From Methanomassiliicoccales archaeon (GTDB taxonomy: Archaea; Thermoplasmatota; Thermoplasmata; Methanomassiliicoccales; UBA472): a stretch of DNA of 5,461 nt. A program made the translations under genes and the position numbers. The DNA lies in contig JALOTM010000185.1 in assembly GCA_025457905.1 (NCBI GenBank), positions 1 to 5,461 on the forward strand, read 5' to 3'. Shown piece by piece: positions 1 through 5,461 of the stretch; positions within the stretch are counted from its first letter, which is position 1, and each line of letters opens with the position of its first letter. The notes under the pieces are model-generated. The model saw only the letters and a list, made by a program, of their open reading frames with translations, ran no database searches and had not been told where the DNA came from.

Positions 1-242
1 CTGGTGGTGGGGCCGGCGGCGATGACCTTCCACTTGCCCGCGTCCTTGCGCACGATGGGCCCGGCATGGAAGACCGCCGCGCCCTTCAGGTCGAAGGGCA
101 GCCTGCGGCCCTCCCGCGCGTGCTCCAGGGCGCGCAGGTGCACCTCGTCCCTTCCGGAGTAGATGATGCCCGTCAGCGTGACGGTGTCTCCGACCTTGAG
201 GGCCCTCGCGTCCTTCTCCGTGAGCGGAGTCCTCAGCCTCAT
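1..242 (-). CDS. Fumarate hydratase (class I, Fe-S) beta subunit, N-terminal part; runs off left edge
   Basis: This is the beta (C-terminal-domain) subunit of the two-subunit class I fumarase/L-tartrate dehydratase family, which together with alpha catalyses the reversible hydration of fumarate to malate in the cytoplasm. About 80 residues are visible. They begin MRLRTPLTEKDARALKVGD, then TVTLTG, then an IYSGRDEVHLRAL segment matching the family's I-Y-(T)-x-R-D-x-x-H region. PFDLKGAAVFHAGPI and AAGPTT follow, corresponding to the family's PFDLKG...GP and GPTT blocks. The start at 242 is chosen because it overlaps the alpha stop as ATGA and is preceded by AAGGAGGG at 256-249, six bases upstream. 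The C-terminal remainder lies outside the window. The tartrate dehydratase beta subunit is the main alternative and cannot be excluded from this fragment. Confidence 0.9.
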   Translation of the reverse strand, partial: MRLRTPLTEKDARALKVGDTVTLTGIIYSGRDEVHLRALEHAREGRRLPFDLKGAAVFHAGPIVRKDAGKWKVIAAGPTT

Positions 243-1029
243 TCGAAGCCCTCCTTGGAGTAGGCCACCGAGCCGTCCTTCATGATCCTGGCGGTGGCCC
301 GCCTGCCGGCCCAGCATTGGATGGTGACGGCCACCGGCAGGCTGGCGGTGTGGCAGGAGGCCTGCTCCGCCCTCACCCCCAGGACCGTGGTCCTCCCTCC
401 CAGGCCCATGGGGCCTATGCCAGTGAGGTTGAGCGCCTCCGTCAGGTCCCTCTCCAGGGAGGCCAGGGCCGGGTCCGGGTTCTCCCGGTCCAGGCGGCGG
501 AGCAGCGCCTTCTTGGAGATGAGCATAGCCTCGTCGGCCGAGCCCCCTATTCCCAGGCCCACGATGGTCGGCGGGCAGGGGTTGCCGCCCGCCCTCACCA
601 CCGTCTCCAGGACGAAGGCCCTGATGCCCTTCGTGCCCTGCGAGGGCGTGAGCATGGCCAGGGCGCTCATGTTCTCCGAGCCCGCGCCCTTGGGGAGCAC
701 GGTGATCTCAGTGTAGTCCAGGTCCGACGGCTCGAAGTGCAGGCAGGGCATCCCCTTCCCCAGGTTGTCACCGGGGTTGTGGCGGGTCAGGGGATGCACC
801 ACGTTCGGCCGCAGGGGTATCTCCGAGGTGGCCCGGGACACGCCGCGGCGGATGCCCTCCTCCAGGTGCGGCAGGCACCGTCCCTTGGCGAAGAAGATGG
901 GGATGCCGGTGTCCTGGCACATGGGGAGCATGAGCCGGTCGGCGGAGGCGATGTTGGCCAGGATGGCCTTGAGCTGGGTGCGGGCGATAGGTTGACGGTG
1001 ACGTCCTCCAGCACCTTGGTGGACTTCAT
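239..1029 (-). CDS. Fumarate hydratase (class I, Fe-S) alpha subunit, frameshifted near its N-terminus
   Basis: This is the iron-sulfur subunit of the two-subunit class I fumarase. The main part (931-239, 230 residues from an internal Met) carries the three cysteines that ligate the [4Fe-4S] cluster in this family: MCQDTGIP (Cys5), NPCPPTIVGLGIGG (Cys119) and VTIQCWAGRR (Cys206). It also has the GAGSENMS block at residues 82-89. The likely true start is ATG 1029, giving MKSTKVLEDVTVNL, after which the frame runs out of register. The frame resumes at about 988 as IARTQLKAILANIASADRL leading into the CQDTG motif. The break near 988-993 lacks one base mod 3. From my memory of the family, about 26 residues of an N-terminal helix are also absent, and the composite protein (~263 aa) is shorter than the usual 280-290. 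The cause could be a sequence/assembly error or a real deletion. Beta follows with an ATGA overlap. Confidence 0.85.
249..256 (-). promoter_or_regulatory. Ribosome-binding site of fumarase beta
   Basis: Read on the minus strand, AAGGAGGG sits inside the last codons of the alpha subunit, six bases before the beta ATG at 242. It supports that start and suggests translation of beta is initiated by Shine-Dalgarno pairing within the alpha message, coupled through the ATGA overlap. Confidence 0.6.
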
Positions 1030-1041
1030 TCTCTCCCTGGT

Positions 1042-1074
1042 CAAGGTATGGCCATGGGGGGTATGAATGCCTTG
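1042..1074. repeat. Imperfect inverted repeat in the divergent promoter region
   Basis: CAAGGTAT (1042-1049) pairs with ATGCCTTG (1067-1074) over eight positions with one G-T pair, around a 17-base centre that contains CCATGG. The hexamer GGTATG also occurs twice here (1045-1050 and 1060-1065). The repeat lies between the fumarase alpha start and the ABC ATPase start, so it could be a regulator-binding site. This is inference only, since short repeats of this quality arise by chance. Confidence 0.3.
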
Positions 1075-1081
1075 CCGCTGG

Positions 1082-1098
1082 CGAAAGGGCTTTCTAGC
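1082..1098 (+). promoter_or_regulatory. Candidate archaeal BRE/TATA promoter for the ABC transporter cluster
   Basis: CGAAA (1082-1086) resembles a euryarchaeal BRE. It is followed by TTTCTAGC (1091-1098), the only AT-rich octamer in this GC-rich intergenic stretch. With the usual 22-26 base spacing, transcription would start near 1120, leaving a short leader before ATG 1135. The same AT-rich patch read on the other strand could also serve the fumarase operon, but no good BRE is seen there. Weak consensus, inferred from position. Confidence 0.4.
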
Positions 1099-1134
1099 TT
1101 TGAGTCCGTAACCGGCTCGCGTGGGGATGACCAC

Positions 1135-2073
1135 ATGGACGAACCCATAGTGCTTCAAGGCCTGACCAAGGACTACGGCAAGGGCTTCAGGGCCGTGGAC
1201 AGCCTGGACCTGGTGGTGAGGAGCAACTCCTTCGTGGGCTTCCTGGGGCCTAACGGGGCGGGGAAGACCACCACCATCAAGATGCTCACCAACCTGCTCA
1301 CGGTCACCGCCGGCAAGGCCTACCTCAACGGGGTGGACGTGGCCGCGGACGCCAAGCGCGCCCTGGGGGGCGTGGGAGCGGTCGTGGAGACGCCGGAGTT
1401 CTACCAGTTCCTCACGCCCAACGAGACGCTGGAGTACCTGGGCGAGCTCCGGGGGATGGCCAAGCCCGAGATAAGGCGAAGGAGCAAGGAGGTGCTGGAG
1501 ACCGTCAAGATGACGGATTGGGCCACCACCCGCATCGGCAAGTTCTCCAAGGGGATGAAGCAGAGGGTGGCCCTGGCGCAGGCCCTCCTGCACGAGCCCA
1601 GCATCGTCATCCTGGACGAGCCGACCTCCGGTCTGGACCCCAGGGGCATGGTGGAGGTCCGGGACGTGCTAAAGGAGCTGAAGAAGCAGAAGTACACGGT
1701 GTTCATGTCCTCCCACCTGCTCAACGAGGTGCAGGAGGTGTGCACGGACGTGGCCATGATCGACCATGGCCGCCTGCTGGCCTACGACTCGGTGGGCGCC
1801 CTGCTCTCCAAGATCGACTCCAAGAAGCTGGAGGTGCGCATTGCCAACCGGGTTATGCCCGAGGCCATGGACCAGCTCCGGCGCCACGAGGGGGTGCAGA
1901 TGCTGAACATCGTGAACGAGAGGCAGTTCTTCATCGATTTCATTGGGGACGAGGAGAGGCAGGCGCAGCTGCTGCTGAGGCTGCAGGAGCTCGGCTACAG
2001 GGTGGTGTCCTTCCGCGAGTCGGGGGTGGCGCTGGAGAACCTGTACATGAGCCTCATCAAGAGCTCGAGGTGA
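1135..2073 (+). CDS. ABC transporter ATP-binding protein (ABC-2 exporter type)
   Basis: This cytoplasmic ATPase (312 aa) should power the permease encoded directly downstream. The nucleotide-binding domain spans about residues 5-225. It has Walker A GPNGAGKTT (38-46), signature FSKGMKQR (137-144, SKGM in place of SGGQ), Walker B IVILDEP (157-163), D-loop SGLDP and switch histidine H194 in MSSH. The Q-loop glutamine position reads as Glu85 (VVETPEFY), a variant I recall in this exporter group. Residues ~228-312 form a C-terminal extension like those of CcmA/DrrA-type ATPases. I chose ATG 1135 because it matches the usual N-terminus and has GGGGAT six bases upstream; the in-frame ATG at 1048 would place the candidate promoter inside the gene. 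The substrate cannot be told. It is intact and probably the first gene of a three-gene operon. Confidence 0.93.
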   Translation: MDEPIVLQGLTKDYGKGFRAVDSLDLVVRSNSFVGFLGPNGAGKTTTIKMLTNLLTVTAGKAYLNGVDVAADAKRALGGVGAVVETPEFYQFLTPNETLEYLGELRGMAKPEIRRRSKEVLETVKMTDWATTRIGKFSKGMKQRVALAQALLHEPSIVILDEPTSGLDPRGMVEVRDVLKELKKQKYTVFMSSHLLNEVQEVCTDVAMIDHGRLLAYDSVGALLSKIDSKKLEVRIANRVMPEAMDQLRRHEGVQMLNIVNERQFFIDFIGDEERQAQLLLRLQELGYRVVSFRESGVALENLYMSLIKSSR

Positions 2074-2074
2074 T
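2067..2074 (+). promoter_or_regulatory. Ribosome-binding site overlapping the ATPase stop codon; decides the permease start
   Basis: GAGGTGAT is a full match to the archaeal anti-Shine-Dalgarno complement and contains the TGA stop of the ATPase gene. It overlaps the ATG at 2073, which therefore cannot be its start. The ATG at 2079 lies four bases downstream and is the better initiation codon. The arrangement implies translational coupling of the ATPase and permease. Confidence 0.6.
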
Positions 2075-2078
2075 GAAG

Positions 2079-2830
2079 ATGGCCGTGACGAGCAACAGAC
2101 AGCTACCCTCCGACATGGCGCAGATCATGACCATGGCCCGCTATGACCTGTTCAAGCACCTGCGCAGCAAGCGCCTCATAGGCATCCTGATCATCGAGAT
2201 CTTCATCCTGGCCGTGATGCTGGCCCTTCCCCCTCTGGTGGGCCAGCCCTACAACGACGACCCTGCCAGGTTCGTGCAGAACGTGGCCGTCTTCACCTTC
2301 ACCAAAAGCGCTCGTCCATCTACCTGGGCAAGTTCCTGGCCACGGCGCTGATAGCCATCCTCATCGTCACCATCTGGTACGGGGTCGCCATCATCGCCGG
2401 CCTGGCCGTGACCGGGGAGGTCTCGGTGCTGGCGCTGCAGTCCTACGGGCTGGCGATGCTCTACGCCCTGGCCGCGGCATCCGTCGGGTACCTGGTGGGG
2501 ACGTTCATGAAGGGCACCACCGGGGCATTAGTGCTGACCTTCTTCCTGCTCTTCCTCATCCTGCCCACGGTGGACCAGACGGTGGGCATGATCGCTGGCA
2601 TAAGGCCGGAGGCCTCTCTGACCTTCCAGGCCGGGACCATCGACTACATCCTCATCACCCCCTACCCGCAGGACTCGGAGATGTCCTTCGACATCGGGAC
2701 GGGCGAGAACTTCACCATCTATACGCTGATACCGCACGTCGGCACCGCCATCGTGGTCATGGCGGGCTACGTCCTGGTGTGCAACGCGCTGGCCATGTGG
2801 AGGTTCCGCCGGCGGGAGATGCTGGGGTAG
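2079..2830 (+). CDS. ABC-2 type transporter permease, frameshifted with an apparent internal deletion
   Basis: This is the membrane partner of the upstream ATPase. The first part (from 2079) reads MAVTSNRQLPSDMAQIMTMA, a cytoplasmic YDLFKHLRSKR segment, a first membrane helix at residues ~31-53, then DDPARFVQNVAVFTF. There the frame breaks, between about 2295 and 2306. The reading resumes in the -1 frame at 2306 as KRSSIYLGKF and continues for 174 residues to TAG 2828-2830. That part has four hydrophobic segments (about residues 11-35, 45-68, 73-96 and 146-164 after the break) and ends in RFRRREMLG. In related permeases a second membrane helix and a conserved stretch ending FPNP-x-KR come before this point; here they are missing, about 35 residues by my estimate. 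Five helices are visible, six expected. Either an assembly error or a pseudogene. Confidence 0.8.
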
Positions 2831-2835
2831 GCCCG

Positions 2836-3576
2836 ATGCGCGTCGAGCTGATGCTGGTGGGGGACGAGCTGCTCACTGGCGACCTCGACCCCTACCCGGC
2901 GGGGATGCTCAAGGCCATCAGGGGGAAGGGGGCGGTGGTCTCGCAGATCGCCGTCGTCCCCGACGAGCAGATGTGCATAGTCCGGGAGCTGGACGCCTCC
3001 TGCGCCCGCGGCACGGGCCTGCTGGTGGTGACCGGGGGCCTGGGCCCGACCATCGACGACGTCACGAGGCACGCCCTGGCCTCCTTCCTCGGGGCGGAGC
3101 TGGTGGTGGACGAGCGCGCTAGAGGCTGGGTGCGGGACGCCTACCTGGCCCGCCATGGCAGGGCGCCGGACCAAGGCTCCCCGGCCATGCTCATGGCCAT
3201 GGTGCCCGAGGGCACGGAGGCGCTCAGGAACCCGGCGGGGATCGCCTGCGGCATCCGGGCCGTTGTGGAGGGGACCACCATCGTCTGCCTGCCCGGATTC
3301 CCCCGGGAGATGCTGGCCATGTTCGAGCTCCACGTCCTCCCGCTCCTCGGCGACGAGGGCGTCTATGAGAGGGAGATGCGAGTCATGCACGGAGAGACGG
3401 CCATGGAGCCGGTCTTCCAGCAGGTGGCCAGGGAGTTCAAGGTGCGCATCGCCTCCCTGCCCAAGGAGGGCTGGCACGAGAAGGGCGGCAATGTCGTAGT
3501 GATCAAGGGCCGGAGGGAGGACGTGGAGAAGGCCTGCCTTCGCTTCCTTCAGCTGATGGAGGGCTTCGACGCGTAG
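2836..3576 (+). CDS. CinA N-terminal-type / molybdopterin-binding-fold protein (COG1058)
   Basis: This 246-residue protein has the MoCF/CinA-N fold. Visible motifs are VGDELLTG (8-15), VVTGGLGPTIDDVTR (64-78) and CLPGFPREM (151-159). A C-terminal part (about 178-246) with HGETAMEPVF and RIASLPKEG resembles the small middle domain of CinA. The C-terminal nicotinamide-nucleotide amidase domain of bacterial CinA is absent, as is usual in archaea. Bacterial relatives have ADP-ribose/NAD-derivative pyrophosphatase activity; whether this one does is unknown. The D-T-N that normally follows the GDELL motif is replaced by DLDPYP, so the ligand pocket may differ. ATG 2836 is chosen because MRVELMLVGDELL matches the family N-terminus; it lies five bases after the permease stop and has no clear Shine-Dalgarno. 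An ATG at 2779 would extend into permease sequence and is unlikely. Confidence 0.85.
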   Translation: MRVELMLVGDELLTGDLDPYPAGMLKAIRGKGAVVSQIAVVPDEQMCIVRELDASCARGTGLLVVTGGLGPTIDDVTRHALASFLGAELVVDERARGWVRDAYLARHGRAPDQGSPAMLMAMVPEGTEALRNPAGIACGIRAVVEGTTIVCLPGFPREMLAMFELHVLPLLGDEGVYEREMRVMHGETAMEPVFQQVAREFKVRIASLPKEGWHEKGGNVVVIKGRREDVEKACLRFLQLMEGFDA

Positions 3577-4598
3577 GGAAGGAGGTAGAGCTCCTCCTCG
3601 TAGATCAGCACCCTGACCGACTCGCCCTGCGCCTCGAACCCCTGCGGCTTTTTCAGCTCCACGGTGGCGAAGGTGCGGGGGTGCATGACCTGCAGCTCCC
3701 TCTTGGACTCGCTGAGGACCACCGCCTCCAGGACGTCCTGGCGCTTGGCCACCACCCGCGCGTCCCGCAGGTCCACGTTGCTCATCATCACCGGCTCGTG
3801 CGTCCTCAGGTCCTGCAGCTTGGTCTTGGAGGCGGTTATCGAGACCACCAGGTGCGGCCTGCCCTTGTGCAGGACCACCTCCCCCCTCATGTAGGAGGGC
3901 AGGCGCACCAGGAAGGTGACGCGGTACACGTCCCTGCCCTCCTTCTGGGTGACGAGGGTGGAGGACTCCTTGACCTCCGCGCCGTGCCTGTCGGCCAGCT
4001 CGTGGGCGATGCCCTTGGCCAGGGAGATGGAGGAGAGGAAGGCGTCGAAGCCCCCCGGCACCTGCTCCAGCTTGGTGATGAACATCTCCCGGTTCTCGGC
4101 CTGGGCCTCCTCTACCTTCGACTGCAGCGCCTGCAGGATGCGCTCCTGCTGCGCCTCGGTGAGCTTGCGCTCCCTCCCCCGCACCTGGATGATGCTCTCG
4201 TAGTACGAGCCCATGATCTTCGAGCAGCGGGGGCAGACGGTGTTCTTGAGCCGGACCGTGGTCCGGTTCTCCTCCTCCATCCTCAGGTCCTCGTGCTCGA
4301 GGCCCACGCGCATCTCCACGTGGTAGTTGCGGGGGTCGGCCTCCTGCACCTCCATGCGCACCTTGGCGACGTCGGCGCCCTTGCGCACCTCCAGGCCGTC
4401 GCGCGCCGCCTCCCGGATGGCCTCCTCCAGGCCCTGCCTCTGCCACTTGCCGCGCAGCTGGAACTCCTTGCAGTGGTAGCACTGGAACAAATCCACATGG
4501 TCGGGGGCCTTGGTGAAGCGGTTGTTGGCCAGGAAGCAGTCCACGCACAGCGATTCGTACGTCCTCCCCTCCTTGCCGCAGCGCACGCAGAACGTCAC
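3549..4598 (-). CDS. nmd3: NMD3 family protein (60S export / ribosome-associated zinc protein)
   Basis: This is archaeal NMD3, 349 residues. In eukaryotes NMD3 binds the large ribosomal subunit and adapts it for nuclear export; archaea have no nucleus, and a role in large-subunit assembly or surveillance is inferred. Four CxxC pairs suggest two zinc sites: C4/C7 (FCVRCG), C18/C21 (LCVDCF), C40/C43 (FQCYHCKEF) and C122/C125 (CPRCSKIMGSYYESIIQVRG). The last block is the most recognisable NMD3 signature. A charged helical stretch follows at ~144-170, then the beta-rich C-terminal part ending YLLPYASKPSIS. The start is GTG 4598, overlapping the DUF424 stop as GTGA, with GGTGA four bases upstream (4607-4603). 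The in-frame open region extends to 4952, but that part is an out-of-register reading of DUF424. Its 3' end overlaps the convergent CinA-like gene by 28 bp. Confidence 0.93.
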   Translation of the reverse strand: MTFCVRCGKEGRTYESLCVDCFLANNRFTKAPDHVDLFQCYHCKEFQLRGKWQRQGLEEAIREAARDGLEVRKGADVAKVRMEVQEADPRNYHVEMRVGLEHEDLRMEEENRTTVRLKNTVCPRCSKIMGSYYESIIQVRGRERKLTEAQQERILQALQSKVEEAQAENREMFITKLEQVPGGFDAFLSSISLAKGIAHELADRHGAEVKESSTLVTQKEGRDVYRVTFLVRLPSYMRGEVVLHKGRPHLVVSITASKTKLQDLRTHEPVMMSNVDLRDARVVAKRQDVLEAVVLSESKRELQVMHPRTFATVELKKPQGFEAQGESVRVLIYEEELYLLPYASKPSIS

Positions 4599-4888
4599 AT
4601 CCTCACCAGCTGCACGTGCGGCACGCCCTCGATGCGCACAACGCACCCCTCGTCCACCAGCTCGTGCTTGATGGCGATGCCCACGGTCCTCTCGCCCACC
4701 AGGTTGGCGATGCTGGCGTTGCGCAGGCGGTTGAGGAGCATCTCCTCGTCCGCGTCCTCGCCCTCGTAGAAGGTGGGGCAGACCTCCAGCTTCAGGTCGC
4801 CCTCCCTCATAATCCTGCCCACCAGCTCCTTGTCGCAAGCGGCCAGGAGCACCTCGCCCCTCCGGCGGTAGACCCGGAGGGTGATCAC
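4595..4888 (-). CDS. DUF424 domain-containing protein
   Basis: This small conserved archaeal protein of 97 residues covers the whole DUF424 family length. It begins ITLRVYRRRGEVLLAACDKE, then has LVGRIMREGDLKLEV with an FYEGE motif, then NASIANLVGERTVGIAI, and ends with VVRIEGVPHVQLVRM. The NLVGER and GVPH-Q-VRM blocks are the family hallmarks as I recall them. Its biochemical function is unknown to me. The start is GTG 4888, sharing GTGA with the MCM stop (4887-4885), with GGAGG at 4900-4896 seven bases upstream. Its stop in turn overlaps the NMD3 GTG start. It is predicted soluble and has no membrane segment. Its place between a replicative helicase and NMD3 suggests a housekeeping role in information processing, by inference only. 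Confidence 0.9.
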   Translation of the reverse strand: MITLRVYRRRGEVLLAACDKELVGRIMREGDLKLEVCPTFYEGEDADEEMLLNRLRNASIANLVGERTVGIAIKHELVDEGCVVRIEGVPHVQLVRM

Positions 4889-5461
4889 TCCCTCCCCTCC
4901 GAGGAAAGCTTGTAGTAGCCGCTGGTGGGAGAGTAGACCTCGCCGCTGTCATGCAGGCGCTTCACCAGCATGCGCACCCTCTCCTCCGGGATGTTCTCCG
5001 CCTCGGACAGCTGGATGAGCTGGTCGATGGAGATGCCCTTCTCCCGGTCGGCGTTCTCCTGGATGATGGCACGCAGGGTCACTATCTGCTCACGCTGCGA
5101 GCGCGAGGTGCCGGTGGCGATGATGTCGATGTCCAGGCGCCCCGCCTCACCGGCGATCTTGCGCAGGTAGTACTCCACGATGCCCACGGAGCGGCGCGCG
5201 TCGTCGATGCTCACCACCCGGCTCAGCCGGGCCCGGGCGCTGGCCTCGGCCAGGCGGACGTAAGCCTCCAGCTGCCTGGCGGTGATCGGCACCGATTTGT
5301 TCTCGCCCTCGCCCATGCGCCTGATGCTCAGGTAGTTCTCGGTGATGAGCTTCACCGCCTCATCGGTGAGGATGGGCGTGATGCGCTTGGAGTAGGCCAC
5401 GTACTTGCGCAGGAACTCCTTGGAGTAGGTGGGCTCGAGGGCGCTGGTGTCCTGCAGCATG
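4885..5461 (-). CDS. mcm: Minichromosome maintenance (MCM) replicative helicase, C-terminal part; runs off right edge
   Basis: This is the C-terminal ~190 residues of the archaeal MCM helicase, which unwinds DNA ahead of the replication fork as a hexameric AAA+ ATPase. The fragment carries the lid helices (EFLRKYVAYSKR, then LTDEAVKLITENYLSIRR) and the highly conserved sensor-2 block ITARQLEAYVRLAEASARAR at fragment residues 59-78, with R62 the expected sensor-2 arginine. A final winged-helix domain (about 112-190) ends with SGEVYSPTSGYYKL, typical of archaeal MCM tails. Walker A, Walker B, the arginine finger and the N-terminal DNA-binding domain lie outside the window. The Met at 5460 is most likely an internal residue, not the start. 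The stop at 4887-4885 overlaps the DUF424 GTG start. No frame problem is seen in this part. Confidence 0.95.
   Translation of the reverse strand, partial: MLQDTSALEPTYSKEFLRKYVAYSKRITPILTDEAVKLITENYLSIRRMGEGENKSVPITARQLEAYVRLAEASARARLSRVVSIDDARRSVGIVEYYLRKIAGEAGRLDIDIIATGTSRSQREQIVTLRAIIQENADREKGISIDQLIQLSEAENIPEERVRMLVKRLHDSGEVYSPTSGYYKLSSEGRE

Noticed and set aside
317..1066. Plus-strand open frame opposite fumarase alpha
   Set aside because: The composition is Arg/Gly/His-rich without motifs, and the opposite strand carries all three cluster cysteines of fumarase alpha.
787..1593. Minus-strand open frame starting inside the ABC ATPase gene
   Set aside because: Only its last part, from 1029, carries real fumarase alpha N-terminus. 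The rest is antisense to the ATPase, and everything after 988 is out of frame.
2290..2312. Programmed -1 ribosomal frameshifting in the permease at ACC AAA A
   Set aside because: The required -1 slip would re-pair AAA with CAA, so there is no proper slippery heptamer. It also would not explain the missing membrane helix.
3649..3653. TTTTT on the plus strand as a terminator for the transporter cluster
   Set aside because: It is a single T5 run inside the NMD3 coding sequence without a supporting hairpin. Too weak to call.
2767..4548. Very long minus-strand open frame (593 codons) across the CinA-like and NMD3 genes
   Set aside because: The frame is antisense to the CinA-like gene and out of register with NMD3. 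Its translation is low-complexity Gly/Ala/Arg/Pro/His-rich, typical of shadow frames in GC-rich DNA.
3681..4769. Long plus-strand open frame (362 codons) opposite NMD3 and DUF424
   Set aside because: The translation is a Leu/His/Val/Gly-rich mirror of the real minus-strand genes with no family motif. NMD3 and DUF424 are strongly recognisable on the other strand.

Overview
This GC-rich window looks like part of a euryarchaeal chromosome, most plausibly Thermoplasmatota and perhaps a Methanomassiliicoccales-like lineage. The archaeal signs are an MCM helicase C-terminus, an archaeal NMD3, a DUF424 protein, heavy use of AGG for arginine, and ribosome-binding sites of the GGAGG/GGTGAT type. The lineage below phylum is a guess from gene content and GC; no 16S or similar marker is present.

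Layout. Positions 1-1029 (minus) hold a class I (Fe-S) fumarate hydratase in two subunits: alpha (239-1029) followed by beta (242 downwards, running off the left edge), overlapping by ATGA. Positions 1030-1134 are a divergent promoter region. Positions 1135-3576 (plus) form a three-gene cluster: an ABC transporter ATPase, its ABC-2-type permease, and a CinA-N-type (COG1058, molybdopterin-binding fold) protein. Positions 3549-5461 (minus) form the tail of an information-processing operon: MCM helicase (C-terminal part only), DUF424, NMD3. These genes are linked by successive GTGA stop/start overlaps. The two clusters converge, and their 3' ends overlap by 28 bp.

How the genes work together. 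The fumarase pair interconverts fumarate and malate. The ATPase and permease should form one ABC-2 transporter of unknown substrate. MCM, DUF424 and NMD3 tie replication to ribosome/translation functions by co-transcription.

The most unusual signal is that two unrelated genes, the fumarase alpha subunit and the ABC permease, each carry an abrupt reading-frame break. In both, a family-conserved segment (about 26 and about 35 residues by my estimate) also seems to be missing. Both breaks lie at a short TCACC-type tandem and both lose a length equal to 1 mod 3. Either this is an assembly/consensus problem or both genes carry real internal deletions. Apart from this I see ordinary archaeal core genes and no convincing new system. 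There are no tRNAs, rRNAs, CRISPR arrays or mobile elements.
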